The position numbers were made by a program, and so were the translations under genes. A stretch of DNA of 64,000 nt from assembly GCA_036960375.1 (NCBI GenBank), contig JBALVY010000005.1, positions 62,001-126,000 on the forward strand, given 5' to 3'. Each line of letters starts with the position of its first letter. Within the stretch, counting starts at the first letter, position 1. The notes under the pieces are model-generated. The model saw only the letters and a list, made by a program, of their open reading frames with translations. It was not told where the DNA came from and made no database searches. This DNA is from CAWVSB01 sp036960375 (GTDB taxonomy: Bacteria > Pseudomonadota > Gammaproteobacteria > Pseudomonadales > CAWVSB01). Below are positions 16,548 through 25,737 of the stretch, piece after piece.

Positions 16548-17477
16548 ATGAGTATTCTAGTAATTGCTGAACACGATAACAGCGCGCTAAATGTAGCTAC
16601 GCTCAACACAGTAGCCGCTGCTCAGGCCATTGGTGGCGATATCGCTATTCTGGTTGCAGGCGGAAATTGCGCTGCGGTGGCAGATGCTGCGGCTAAGATT
16701 GATGGCGTGGCTAAAGTGCTACTAGCGGATAACGCGGCATATGAGCACCAGTTAGCTGAAAATGTAAGTTTGCTTATTGCTGATCTGGGAAAAGACTTTA
16801 GTCATATCCTGTCTCCTGCTAGCACTAACGGAAAAAACACTCTACCTCGTGCTGCTGCTTTGTTGGATGTCGCTCAAATCTCGGAGATTATTTCCGTAGA
16901 GAGTGCTGATACCTTTAAGCGCCCTATATATGCAGGTAACTGTATTGCGACCGTTCAGAGCTCTGATCCGATTAAAGTGATCACTGTACGTACTACCGCT
17001 TTTGACGCAGTGGCTGCCGACAGCGGTTCTGCAACGATTGAAGCGGTGAGCAGTGTACATGATGCCGGCGTTTCCAGCTTTGTTGGCGAAGAAGTCGCTG
17101 TTTCTGACCGCCCAGATCTTACGGCAGCAAGTATTGTTGTTTCAGGTGGTCGTGGTATGCAAAATGGCGAAAACTTCGAAATGCTATACAAAGTGGCTGA
17201 TAAACTCGGTGCTGCAGTTGGCGCATCTCGAGCTGCTGTTGACGCGGGCTTTGTGCCCAACGATATGCAGGTTGGCCAGACCGGTAAGATCGTCGCCCCT
17301 GATCTTTATATCGCTGTGGGTATTTCCGGAGCTATTCAACATTTGGCCGGAATGAAGGACTCTAAAGTTATTGTTGCTATTAACAAAGACGAAGACGCTC
17401 CTATTTTCCAGGTGGCTGATTACGGTCTGGTGGCTGATCTGTTTGATGCTGTGCCAGAGCTGGATTCCATGTTGTAA
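16548..17477 (+). CDS. etfA: Electron transfer flavoprotein subunit alpha
   Basis: EtfA carries the FAD of the ETF heterodimer. The 309-residue product shows SGGRGMQNGENFEMLY and the FAD-binding C-terminal domain with GASRAAVDAGFVPNDMQVGQTGK, then PDLYIAVGISGAIQHLAGMKDSK and INKDEDAPIFQVADYG. These are diagnostic for the family. It lies directly behind etfB and ends at a strong bidirectional terminator. Confidence 0.97.
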   Translation: MSILVIAEHDNSALNVATLNTVAAAQAIGGDIAILVAGGNCAAVADAAAKIDGVAKVLLADNAAYEHQLAENVSLLIADLGKDFSHILSPASTNGKNTLPRAAALLDVAQISEIISVESADTFKRPIYAGNCIATVQSSDPIKVITVRTTAFDAVAADSGSATIEAVSSVHDAGVSSFVGEEVAVSDRPDLTAASIVVSGGRGMQNGENFEMLYKVADKLGAAVGASRAAVDAGFVPNDMQVGQTGKIVAPDLYIAVGISGAIQHLAGMKDSKVIVAINKDEDAPIFQVADYGLVADLFDAVPELDSML

Positions 17478-17493
17478 TCGGAATATTGTCAGT

Positions 17494-17525
17494 AAAAAAC
17501 ACCCGCTATTAGCGGGTGTTTTTTT
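17494..17525. terminator. Bidirectional terminator between etfA and the EamA gene
   Basis: AAAAAACACCCGCT pairs with AGCGGGTGTTTTTT around a 3-base loop, with A- and T-tracts on either side. It lies between two convergent genes and suits both. Confidence 0.9.
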
Positions 17526-17548
17526 GTCTGCAGTTTTGTGTTGAAGCT

Positions 17549-18463
17549 TCAGGGGTCAACTGGCAGCGGGCTGTCGGCCGTTTCTCGTTGGCTGAGATAT
17601 AGGGTAAGTAGACCACCCGCAATGACCAGGGCAATACCTGTTATTGCCTGATCATTAGGGATATGCCCCCATAAACCCCAGCCTATCAGGCCTGAAAAAA
17701 CCACCGCAATATAATTTATCGGCGCTATGACATTGGCAGTGGCCATTGAATAGGCGCGTGTATAGAGCCAAAGCGTGCAATACATTGCAATACCAATAAA
17801 TAACATGAGGGCCCAGTCCCGGCCTGTGATTGAGCTCCATTGTCCTAAGGTCAAGGGCAGCACACAAATAAGCGATATAACGAAATAATAAAATAATATG
17901 CGTTGCCCGGGTTCGGTGCTGGCCAATTTATGGGTTGCCACCATAGATATCGCCAGCGTCAGGGCGCTGAAGAATCCTGCCACATGCCAAATACTGATTT
18001 CATCGCCACTCGGGCTGAGAATGAGCACTACACCAACAAAACCAATGATGATGGGTAGCCAACCACTGTAAGTAATGCCTTGTTTTTGCCATAGCCACAG
18101 TACCAGAGGTACGCATAATGGCGCGCTTTGTCGCAATAATACCGCGTCTACCAGTGGGGTGTGCTCCAGAGCAGAGTAATAGAGCCCAAAACCCAGTACT
18201 CCGATCAGGCCACGGAATATGTGCATACCCCAACGAGAGGTTTGCAGGCTCGATACGCCACTGCGTAATACCAGTGGGATACTGATTAACAGGCAAACAA
18301 CGTACTGTGCGGCTACGATAACCAGCGCGCTGACATTTTCTGTGGCGATTTTGGTTGCCGCTGCCGCAGCGCTCGCTAAGGCTACCATTATGATAGACAG
18401 CCCAATGGCGTGTAGATTGTTTCTTTTGTCCGGCACTGGCGTTCCTGTGGCTGAAAAGATCAT
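17549..18463 (-). CDS. EamA/DMT-superfamily transporter
   Basis: This 304-residue integral membrane protein has about ten hydrophobic helices in two EamA repeats, the drug/metabolite transporter architecture. The sequence starts with a short hydrophilic stub and then alternates hydrophobic segments, with GVLGFGLYYSALEHTPLVDAVLLRQSAPL in the first half as seen in EamA proteins. The substrate cannot be told from the sequence; export of metabolites or amino acids is typical for the family. It is divergent from htpG and convergent with etfA. Confidence 0.85.
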   Translation of the reverse strand: MIFSATGTPVPDKRNNLHAIGLSIIMVALASAAAAATKIATENVSALVIVAAQYVVCLLISIPLVLRSGVSSLQTSRWGMHIFRGLIGVLGFGLYYSALEHTPLVDAVLLRQSAPLCVPLVLWLWQKQGITYSGWLPIIIGFVGVVLILSPSGDEISIWHVAGFFSALTLAISMVATHKLASTEPGQRILFYYFVISLICVLPLTLGQWSSITGRDWALMLFIGIAMYCTLWLYTRAYSMATANVIAPINYIAVVFSGLIGWGLWGHIPNDQAITGIALVIAGGLLTLYLSQRETADSPLPVDP

Positions 18464-18484
18464 TGTAACGTAAAAATTGCAGGC

Positions 18485-18512
18485 CTTGATTTAGCGAAAG
18501 TTAACCCCATAT
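18485..18512 (+). promoter_or_regulatory. Sigma-32 (RpoH) type heat-shock promoter of htpG
   Basis: CTTGATT (18485-18491) is followed after 13 bases by a perfect CCCCATAT (18505-18512). This is an excellent match to the RpoH consensus, lying 41 bases upstream of the htpG start. It uses the same 13-base spacing as the lon promoter in this window. Confidence 0.82.
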
Positions 18513-18553
18513 CTGAAGCCTCGGTTAATTAATCTATAAGGAGCCACGCGACG

Positions 18554-20473
18554 ATGACCGCAACAGCGACAAAAGAAACTTTAGGTTTCCAGACAGAAGC
18601 AAAACAGCTATTACATTTGATGATCCATTCTTTGTATTCAAACAAAGAGATTTTCCTTCGAGAATTGATTTCAAACGCCTCAGATGCGGCGGATAAACTT
18701 CGTTTTGAAGCGCTCTCTGATTCCAGTCTGTATGAAGACGATTCCGAACTGAAAGTAACTATCGATTTTGATAGTGAGGCAAGGACGATCACGATAAGTG
18801 ATAACGGTATTGGTATGTCCCGCGATGAGGTTATTGCGCATCTCGGTACCATCGCCAAGTCGGGTACGGCGGAATTTCTGAAAAATATGAGCGGAGACGA
18901 AAAGAAGGATTCTCAACTTATTGGACAGTTCGGCGTAGGTTTCTATTCTGCTTTTATTGTTGCTGATCGGGTTGAGGTCTTTAGCCGTCGTGCGGGTCTT
19001 GCGGCGGCCGAAGGTGTGCGTTGGGAATCCAGTGGCGAAGACGAATTTTCGATTGAGGCGGTTGAAAAATCCGATCGAGGAACGTCGGTTGTATTGCACC
19101 TTCGCGCTGAAGAGACTGATTTTGCTGATGACTGGCGAATTCGTTCTATTGTTAAAAAGTATTCAGATCATATTTCGGTACCCGTCCTTATGCTTAAGGT
19201 GGTTTCTCCTGCTACCGAAAGCGAAAATGACGAGGATGCGGCGGAAGTACCGGTATATGAGCCCGTGAATCAGGCTACTGCGCTGTGGACGCGTTCCAGA
19301 AGTGAGGTTAGCGATGACGAATACAAAGAATTTTATAAACACATATCACATGATTTTGATGAGCCGCTGGTATGGAGTCACAACCGGGTAGAGGGCAAAC
19401 TGGAATATACCAGCTTGTTGTATATCCCGCGTAATCCTCCGTTTGACATGTATAACCGCGATAACAAGCACGGCATAAAACTCTACGTTCAGCGCACTTA
19501 TATTATGGATGACGCCGAGCAGTTTTTGCCGATGTATTTGCGTTTTGTTAAAGGTCTGGTCGATTCGAATGACTTGAGTCTTAATGTTTCTCGCGAGATT
19601 CTTCAGCAAGATGGCGACGTCGATAGTATGCGCAGTGCTTTGACCAAGCGGGTGCTCGATACCTTGTCAAAATTGACAAAATCTTCGCCAGAAGAGTACC
19701 AGGCTTTTTGGACGGCGTTTGGCCAAATTCTTAAGGAAGGTCCTGCCGAAGATTTTGCCAATAGAGAAAAAGTTGCCAAGCTATTTCGATTCTCTACAAC
19801 GCATACTGATGGGCCGGAACAGATACATTCTTTGGCCGACTATATCTCGCGGATGAAAGAAGGGCAGGAGAAAATTTATTATGTAGTGGCTGAAACTCAC
19901 GCCACCGCAAAAAATAGTCCGCATTTAGAGGTGTTCCGTAAGAAGGGGCTGGAGGTTCTACTTTTATCCGATCGCGTTGACGAGTGGGTGATGGGACATC
20001 TAGAGAACTTCGATGGTAAATCTTTCCAGGATGTAGGCAAGGGCGCATTGGATTTAGGCGAGCTCGAAGACGAGTCTGAGAAAGAAGCTCGTGAGCAACT
20101 GGCGAAAGACAAAGAAGGTTTGGTTGAGCGAGTAAAGGCTGCGCTGGGAGAACAGGTAGATGAGGTGAGAGTGACCGATCGACTAACTGAGTCACCCGCA
20201 TGCCTGGTCGTTGGCGAGCATGATCTGGGCAGTCAGATGCGACGTATTCTGGAGGCTGCCGGTCAAGCGGTGCCAGAGACCAAGCCAGTGCTGGAGCTTA
20301 ATCCCGAGCATCCATTGATAATGAAGTTGGAACATGAGGTAGATGAAGATCGCTTTGCTGACCTGAGCGCGATCTTGTTCGATCAGGCCCAGCTGGCCGA
20401 AGGTGGTCAACTAACAGACCCTGCCAGTTATGTTCACAGGCTAAATGCCTTATTACTGGAGCTTAGCCAATAG
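18554..20473 (+). CDS. htpG: Molecular chaperone HtpG (Hsp90)
   Basis: This is the cytoplasmic Hsp90 ATPase chaperone. The 639-residue product shows the GHKL ATP-binding signatures ELISNASDAADKLRF, SDNGIGMSRDE and GQFGVGFYSAF. The middle domain has RNPPFDMY and LSLNVSREILQ, and the C-terminal dimerisation domain has the usual length. AAGGAG precedes the ATG. A sigma-32 type promoter upstream and a long hairpin terminator downstream suggest a single-gene heat-shock unit. Confidence 0.98.
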   Translation: MTATATKETLGFQTEAKQLLHLMIHSLYSNKEIFLRELISNASDAADKLRFEALSDSSLYEDDSELKVTIDFDSEARTITISDNGIGMSRDEVIAHLGTIAKSGTAEFLKNMSGDEKKDSQLIGQFGVGFYSAFIVADRVEVFSRRAGLAAAEGVRWESSGEDEFSIEAVEKSDRGTSVVLHLRAEETDFADDWRIRSIVKKYSDHISVPVLMLKVVSPATESENDEDAAEVPVYEPVNQATALWTRSRSEVSDDEYKEFYKHISHDFDEPLVWSHNRVEGKLEYTSLLYIPRNPPFDMYNRDNKHGIKLYVQRTYIMDDAEQFLPMYLRFVKGLVDSNDLSLNVSREILQQDGDVDSMRSALTKRVLDTLSKLTKSSPEEYQAFWTAFGQILKEGPAEDFANREKVAKLFRFSTTHTDGPEQIHSLADYISRMKEGQEKIYYVVAETHATAKNSPHLEVFRKKGLEVLLLSDRVDEWVMGHLENFDGKSFQDVGKGALDLGELEDESEKEAREQLAKDKEGLVERVKAALGEQVDEVRVTDRLTESPACLVVGEHDLGSQMRRILEAAGQAVPETKPVLELNPEHPLIMKLEHEVDEDRFADLSAILFDQAQLAEGGQLTDPASYVHRLNALLLELSQ

Positions 20474-20504
20474 TAGGCGCAAAGCCTTATTAGTTAACCG
20501 TATT

Positions 20505-20547
20505 AGGCACCGAATGTAATTCTGTTACACTCGGTGCCTTCTTTTTT
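20505..20547 (+). terminator. Intrinsic terminator after htpG
   Basis: AGGCACCGA (20505-20513) pairs with TCGGTGCCT (20531-20539). The inner bases largely continue the pairing to a 3-base loop, and a C/T-rich tract with six T residues follows. It ends 13 bases before the gpsA start, so gpsA must be read from a promoter overlapping it or by read-through. Confidence 0.8.
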
Positions 20548-20559
20548 GGTGGAAAGATA

Positions 20560-21585
20560 ATGAGCGTGCATCGGATAGCGGTAATCGGCGGCGGCAGTTT
20601 TGGTACGGCCTTAGCCAGCTTGATGGGGTCAAACAAGCATACCGTACAACTTTGGCTACGTGACGAGGTGGTGGCAGATGCGATTAACCGTGAGCACTGT
20701 AATAAGAAATACCTGCCTGATCTAATACTGCCGGAATCGGTGGTGGCGACCACTGATCTTGCCGTTGCGGTGACTGGTGCAGATATAGTTTTTATGGCTG
20801 TACCTAGTAAATCCTGTCGCGAGGTAGCAAGGACTCTGGCTCCTCATATTCAGTCTGAGGCGATGTTAATTAGTACCACCAAAGGCATTGAGGCGGACAG
20901 TTTTAAATTAATGAGCGAAGTGCTGGCTGAGGAAATAGACCACGTTCGTATTGGCGTGATGAGCGGGCCGAATTTGGCTCGTGAAATTGCCGACCAGCAA
21001 CTCACGGGCACCGTGATTGCGAGTCTGGATGAAGAACTCAATCGTACTGTACAGGAAGTTTTGCGCTCTTCTTATTTTCGGGTTTATGCAGGCAATGATA
21101 TGTACGGTGTTGAGCTGGCCGGAGCGCTAAAGAATATTTATGCCATTATTGCCGGTATGGCCAAAGCCCTGGCGGTTGGAGAGAATACACTCGGATTATT
21201 GTTGACCCGGAGTCTGGCTGAAATGAGTCGATTTGCGGAGCGCAAAGGCGCTAACCCGATGACTTTTATTGGTTTGGCAGGGGTGGGCGATTTGATAGTG
21301 ACCTGTCTTTCGCCACTGAGTCGTAATTACCGGGTTGGATACTCTCTGGGAGAGGGGCGCGACCTTGATGAGGTTGTAGCCGAATTGGGTCAGGTAGCCG
21401 AGGGAGTGAATACTTTGCAGCTGGTTAAGGCCGAGGCCGATCAGCTAGGTGTTTACATGCCATTGATGGATGGCTTGTATCAGTTTATTTATAATCATAA
21501 ATCAGTTGATGAAGTGATCGGTTCCATGATGTCTGCCGAGCAAAACAGTGATGTAGAATTTGCTCATGGAAATCTACAAGATTAG
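20560..21585 (+). CDS. gpsA: NAD(P)+-dependent glycerol-3-phosphate dehydrogenase
   Basis: GpsA reduces dihydroxyacetone phosphate to sn-glycerol 3-phosphate for phospholipid synthesis. The 341-residue product shows the N-terminal dinucleotide motif GGGSFGTALA, then MAVPSKSCREV, STTKGIE, SGPNLAREI and the catalytic lysine in AGALKNIYAI. GGTGGAAAGATA precedes the ATG. sixA begins 11 bases after its stop. Confidence 0.97.
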   Translation: MSVHRIAVIGGGSFGTALASLMGSNKHTVQLWLRDEVVADAINREHCNKKYLPDLILPESVVATTDLAVAVTGADIVFMAVPSKSCREVARTLAPHIQSEAMLISTTKGIEADSFKLMSEVLAEEIDHVRIGVMSGPNLAREIADQQLTGTVIASLDEELNRTVQEVLRSSYFRVYAGNDMYGVELAGALKNIYAIIAGMAKALAVGENTLGLLLTRSLAEMSRFAERKGANPMTFIGLAGVGDLIVTCLSPLSRNYRVGYSLGEGRDLDEVVAELGQVAEGVNTLQLVKAEADQLGVYMPLMDGLYQFIYNHKSVDEVIGSMMSAEQNSDVEFAHGNLQD

Positions 21586-21596
21586 GTGCCTTTTTT

Positions 21597-22058
21597 GTGA
21601 AGATGTACATTATGCGACATGGTCAGGCGCACATGGCTAGCGTTGATAGCGAGCGAGAGTTGAGTTCGGTGGGCGTTGAGCAGAGTCTGGCGATGGCCAA
21701 AGTTTCACTCTCTGATTTACTGATTAACCGTGTTTTTGTCAGTCCCTATATCAGGGCCAGGCAGACTCTGGATACGGTGATGAGCCAGCTGGATGTAGTG
21801 GATATTCAAGTATCCGATTATTTGACCCCTGACCGCGAACCTCAGGAGTTTATTGATTGTCTAGACGATCAGCAGGGTGATTTGCTGGTAGTGAGTCATA
21901 TGCCACTGGTTTCTCGTTTGGTGCAATATCTGGTTTATGGTGACGATGGTTACGGGCCGGCTTTTGATACGTCAGCTATAGCATGCCTGGAGGCCGATCA
22001 ATGGCTGGCAGGCTGTGCACGATTGCGCTGGCTAAAAGCGCCCGGAGACTGTTTTTGA
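21597..22058 (+). CDS. sixA: SixA-type phosphohistidine phosphatase
   Basis: This is a small histidine-phosphatase family protein; E. coli SixA dephosphorylates phosphohistidine in phosphorelay or PTS components. The 153-residue product has the N-terminal MRHGQA catalytic motif, SPYIRARQTLD and the second catalytic histidine in VVSHMPLVSRL, all typical of SixA. The GTG start at 21597 is favoured by AGGTG about 8 bases upstream; an ATG two codons later is possible. The stop overlaps the likely TTG start of the next gene. Confidence 0.88.
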   Translation: MKMYIMRHGQAHMASVDSERELSSVGVEQSLAMAKVSLSDLLINRVFVSPYIRARQTLDTVMSQLDVVDIQVSDYLTPDREPQEFIDCLDDQQGDLLVVSHMPLVSRLVQYLVYGDDGYGPAFDTSAIACLEADQWLAGCARLRWLKAPGDCF

Positions 22059-22915
22059 ATTCAACCGCGGTGGAAAATAGCGCCACAATAAATGGACTCG
22101 ACTTGCATTGGCTGGAGTGGGGGCCATCGGACGGTGAACCGGTTCTGGCTTTGCATGGCTGGCTGGATAATGCCGCCAGTTTCTCTGTATTGTCTCCCCT
22201 GCTCAAGAATTGTCGCGTGGTAGCGATTGACCTGCCCGGTCACGGTCTGAGTGGTCATCGAAAGCCGCCTGGAAGCTACAATATATGGGACGATCTATTG
22301 GATATACTCGCCCTGGTCGATCACCTGGGTTGGCAGGAGTTTAACTGTCTGGGGCATTCTCGCGGTGCCATTATTGGTTTGCTGCTGGCGGTCACCCAAG
22401 CCGATAGGGTTCAGCGTTATATCGCTCTTGATGGTATTGTTGCTCAGGCCCTGGCAGCAACAGAGGCGCCATCCCAGCTAGCCCGATATTTGAGGGACCA
22501 GCGCAGGTCGCGGAAGCCAGCGGCAAAGTACTCCTCGATAGAGCAGGCCATTCAGACCAGGATAAAGGCAGGAGATATTTCAGTTATTGCAGCTGAGCCA
22601 ATAGTAGAGCGCGGTTTACAGCTAGTATCTACGGGTGTGTGGCAGTGGCGTAGTGATTCACGATTACGCTTGGCTTCCGCGTTTAAAATGAGCAGTGAGC
22701 ATAATCTGGCCTTTGTTCAGCAGTTGGCGGTACCGTCATTACTGCTGTTGGCGAATCAGGGTATTGGCAAACACCCTGAGGTGTTGACGATTGCGGAGAT
22801 GGCTTCGAACCTATCCATCAGTCATCTGGATGGAAGTCACCATTTTCACATGGAATCTCAGGCGCCGGACATTGCTCAATTAATAGAAGAATTTTTGCTC
22901 GAAAGTGCGTACTAA
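22055..22915 (+). CDS. Alpha/beta-hydrolase fold protein
   Basis: This is a serine hydrolase of the alpha/beta fold, substrate unknown. From the proposed start the product has 286 residues. It carries the oxyanion segment LALHGWLDNA, a DLPGHGLSG block, nucleophile Ser102 in LGHSRGA and a C-terminal catalytic histidine in LDGSHHFHME. The frame stays open further upstream inside sixA, but a TTG at 22055 overlapping the sixA stop has GGAG 8 bases before it and gives a normal N-terminus. A GTG at 22070 is the alternative. It is probably co-transcribed with gpsA and sixA. Confidence 0.82.
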   Translation: MNSTAVENSATINGLDLHWLEWGPSDGEPVLALHGWLDNAASFSVLSPLLKNCRVVAIDLPGHGLSGHRKPPGSYNIWDDLLDILALVDHLGWQEFNCLGHSRGAIIGLLLAVTQADRVQRYIALDGIVAQALAATEAPSQLARYLRDQRRSRKPAAKYSSIEQAIQTRIKAGDISVIAAEPIVERGLQLVSTGVWQWRSDSRLRLASAFKMSSEHNLAFVQQLAVPSLLLLANQGIGKHPEVLTIAEMASNLSISHLDGSHHFHMESQAPDIAQLIEEFLLESAY

Positions 22916-22936
22916 AAACCGCTAGTACCTGATGCT

Positions 22937-22970
22937 CTATTAGCTCAGACCTCTACGGTCTGTCTAATAG
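22937..22970. terminator. Hairpin between convergent hydrolase and folE genes
   Basis: CTATTAG-CT-CAGACC pairs with GGTCTG-T-CTAATAG around a 5-base loop. This long stem lies between two convergent genes and probably ends both transcripts, although no clear T-run follows on either strand. Confidence 0.55.
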
Positions 22971-22973
22971 GGT

Positions 22974-23534
22974 TTATCTTGTCAGCCCGATCAATGAGAG
23001 AAACTCGCTGCGTGTCGCCTGCCGTGTTTGAAACGAACCCAACATTGAGGATGTCATCATATGAGAGTTTTGTTTCTGTACGCCTCGCATCATCATACAC
23101 ATATGCTGGGCCTGAATAACAACACCGACATCGGGTGACCCGGTAACGCTACGAATAGCCTCGGCAATTTGACTGGTCAGGCCTTCCTGGATTTGTAAGC
23201 GACGGGCAAACATATCGACCACCCGAGCAATTTTTGACAAACCCAGCACCTTCCCTTCAGGAATATAGGCTACGTGACATTTGCCAATAAACGGTAGCAT
23301 GTGGTGCTCGCATAGGGAGTACATTTCAATGTTCTGTACTAGCACCATCTCTCTCGAATCTGAGGGAAATAGCGCATTATTGACCACATCATCAAGGTTT
23401 TGTTGATAGCCTTGGGTCAAGAATTCTATAGCCTTGGCTGCTCTTTTTGGCGTGTCAGCTAAGCCGGGTCGTTCCAGATCTTCGCCGATTGATTCGATAA
23501 TGGTGGCAAACGCCTTGTCCATGATTAGGTCCAA
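22974..23534 (-). CDS. folE: GTP cyclohydrolase I
   Basis: FolE converts GTP to dihydroneopterin triphosphate, the first step of folate and tetrahydropterin synthesis. The 186-residue product shows the zinc and active-site motif YSLCEHHMLPF and PEGKVLGLSKIAR. The RRLQIQEGLT segment and QAQHMCMMMRGV (second zinc cysteine) follow. The zinc ligands and catalytic histidines are intact. Two in-frame starts lie close together (MDLIMDK), so the true N-terminus may be four residues shorter. Confidence 0.97.
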   Translation of the reverse strand: MDLIMDKAFATIIESIGEDLERPGLADTPKRAAKAIEFLTQGYQQNLDDVVNNALFPSDSREMVLVQNIEMYSLCEHHMLPFIGKCHVAYIPEGKVLGLSKIARVVDMFARRLQIQEGLTSQIAEAIRSVTGSPDVGVVIQAQHMCMMMRGVQKQNSHMMTSSMLGSFQTRQATRSEFLSLIGLTR

Positions 23535-23672
23535 ATAGTGATTTAGGGCGAGATGTTAACATTTTGTTCGGGCGGTTCATATATTCAGCTGGGCCATTTC
23601 GAGCCGATAACTCTGCTTTTTGAAAGCTCGCGCATAGGTTAGAATATGTCCCTTTTTGCCGAGGGCAGTTAA

Positions 23673-24590
23673 GTGGCTATCTCATCTGAAATTATCCATG
23701 AACTCATAACAGTACGCGATTACCTTCGCTGGGGTATGAGTCGTTTAAACGAAGCTAGGGTGTTTTATGGCCACGGTAGCGATAACGCATGGGATGAGGC
23801 AGTCTCATTGGTTTCACAGTTATTGCACCTGTCTCCGGATGTAGACGGTACTATTCTCGATGCTCGATTGACGATGGAAGAGCGTGAAAAACTGCTTGGG
23901 GGTTTTCGTCAGCGTATAGAGCAGCGTCTACCCGTGCCTTATATTACTGGTCGGGCCTGGTTTGCTGGCCTGCCATTCAAGGTGGATCGACGGGTGATTA
24001 TTCCTCGCTCGCCAATAGCTGAGCTAATAGAGGCCGGATTCCAGCCTTGGCTAAGTGCTGAGCCCCAGCGGATTCTCGATCTGTGTGCGGGCAGTGGCTG
24101 TATTGGTATTGCCTGTGCAATGGCTTTCCCTGATGCGCAGGTTGATCTGATCGAAATGTCTGACGGCGCAGCGCAGGTTGCGCGAGAAAACATAGCAATG
24201 CATGAGTTGGGTCAACAAGTGAGATTGCTGCAGTCAGATCTATTTAACGCACTGGCAGAAGAGCGGCCCCGTTACGACATTATCGTCAGTAACCCTCCTT
24301 ATGTTGATAGCAGGGATTATACCGCCATGCCACAGGAGTTCTCACATGAGCCCCGAATGGCACTGACCTCAGGCGTAGATGGCTTGGATATCACTCGGCG
24401 CATTCTGGCGCAGGCGGTCGATTATCTGACCGATGAGGGTGTATTGATTGTAGAGGTTGGCAACAGCGGTGAAGCACTCGAAGAGGCTTACCCACATTGG
24501 CCATTTACCTGGCTTGAATTTGAGCATGGTGGAGTTGGGGTGTTTATCATCACAGCCGGTGAACTCAAAAGCTTAGCCTTAGGCGCATAA
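23673..24590 (+). CDS. prmB: Ribosomal protein L3 glutamine methyltransferase
   Basis: PrmB methylates the amide nitrogen of a glutamine in ribosomal protein L3 using S-adenosylmethionine. The 305-residue product shows PYITGRAWFAGLPF, PRSPIAELIEAGF, the SAM motif LDLCAGSGCIGIA and the catalytic NPPY in IVSNPPYVD. The PRSPI segment favours PrmB over PrmC. GAGGG lies upstream of the GTG start. aroC begins 48 bases after the stop, the usual pairing in gammaproteobacteria. Confidence 0.94.
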   Translation: MAISSEIIHELITVRDYLRWGMSRLNEARVFYGHGSDNAWDEAVSLVSQLLHLSPDVDGTILDARLTMEEREKLLGGFRQRIEQRLPVPYITGRAWFAGLPFKVDRRVIIPRSPIAELIEAGFQPWLSAEPQRILDLCAGSGCIGIACAMAFPDAQVDLIEMSDGAAQVARENIAMHELGQQVRLLQSDLFNALAEERPRYDIIVSNPPYVDSRDYTAMPQEFSHEPRMALTSGVDGLDITRRILAQAVDYLTDEGVLIVEVGNSGEALEEAYPHWPFTWLEFEHGGVGVFIITAGELKSLALGA

Positions 24591-24638
24591 AACTTTGAAA
24601 ATGCGTATAATTCCCATTTTAGTATTGAGATCGTAATA

Positions 24639-25736
24639 ATGGCTGGTAATACCATTGGTAAATTGTTCACGGTGACGACATTTGGTGAGAGCCATGGTCC
24701 CGCGCTTGGCGCTATTGTTGATGGTTGTCCGCCGGGCTTGGCGTTGAGCCCGGAAGATATGCAGGTCGATCTGGATCGCCGCAAGCCGGGTACTTCCCGT
24801 TTTACGACCCAGCGTAGGGAAGCTGATGAAGTGAGTATCCTCAGTGGGGTTTTTGAGGGGCTTACCACCGGTACACCTATTGGGTTACTGATCGAAAATA
24901 CCGATCAACGATCCAAAGATTACAGCGAGATAAAAGATCGTTTTCGACCTAATCATGCAGATTACACCTACCAGCAAAAGTATGGCGCTCGAGACTATCG
25001 TGGAGGTGGACGCGCTTCAGCACGAGAAACTGCCATGCGAGTGGCAGCGGGAGCCATCGCAAAAAAATACTTACAACAGTGCGGTATATTGGTTCGCGGC
25101 TATATGTCTCAATTGGGCCCTATTGAAATGGCTTTGGAAGACTGGGATGTGGTCAATACCAATCCTTTTTTCTGTGCTGAACCGAGTAAGTTACCTGAGT
25201 TGGAAGCCTATATGGGCGCGCTCAATAAAGAGGGTAACTCAATAGGTGGAGAGATCACCATTGTTGCAAGTGGTATGCCGCCCGGTTTGGGCGAACCTGT
25301 TTTTGATCGCTTGGATGCTGAGTTGGCCTATGCCCTGATGGGAATCAATGCTGTGAAGGGCGTTGAGATTGGTGCAGGATTTGATTGTGTTACACAAAAA
25401 GGCACCGAGCATCGCGACGAAATAACGCCGCAGGGTTTTGTCTCAAATAATTCCGGCGGTGTTCTGGGCGGAATTTCTACCGGCCAGGACGTGATCGCCC
25501 GGATAGCTCTCAAGCCCACTTCCAGCATTCGATTGCCCGGTCGCAGTATTAATGAGAAGGGGGAGGCCGTAGAGGTAATTACTAAGGGTCGTCATGATCC
25601 CTGTGTGGGTATCCGCGCTACACCTATTGCAGAAGCTATGGTGGCGATTGTCTTAATGGATCATTTGTTAAGGCATAGGGCGCAAAATTCAGAAATCGAG
25701 TCTATTACACCGGTTGTGCCAGCCTCGGACCATTGA
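24639..25736 (+). CDS. aroC: Chorismate synthase
   Basis: AroC makes chorismate from 5-enolpyruvylshikimate 3-phosphate, the last common step to aromatic amino acids, folate and quinones; it needs reduced FMN. The 365-residue product carries the three family signatures: GESHGPALGAIVDGCPPG, the GGRASARETAMRVAAGA block, and the R.D.C...R..P..EAM region near the C-terminus. The following permease gene begins at the stop codon. Confidence 0.98.
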   Translation: MAGNTIGKLFTVTTFGESHGPALGAIVDGCPPGLALSPEDMQVDLDRRKPGTSRFTTQRREADEVSILSGVFEGLTTGTPIGLLIENTDQRSKDYSEIKDRFRPNHADYTYQQKYGARDYRGGGRASARETAMRVAAGAIAKKYLQQCGILVRGYMSQLGPIEMALEDWDVVNTNPFFCAEPSKLPELEAYMGALNKEGNSIGGEITIVASGMPPGLGEPVFDRLDAELAYALMGINAVKGVEIGAGFDCVTQKGTEHRDEITPQGFVSNNSGGVLGGISTGQDVIARIALKPTSSIRLPGRSINEKGEAVEVITKGRHDPCVGIRATPIAEAMVAIVLMDHLLRHRAQNSEIESITPVVPASDH

Positions 25737-25737
25737 G

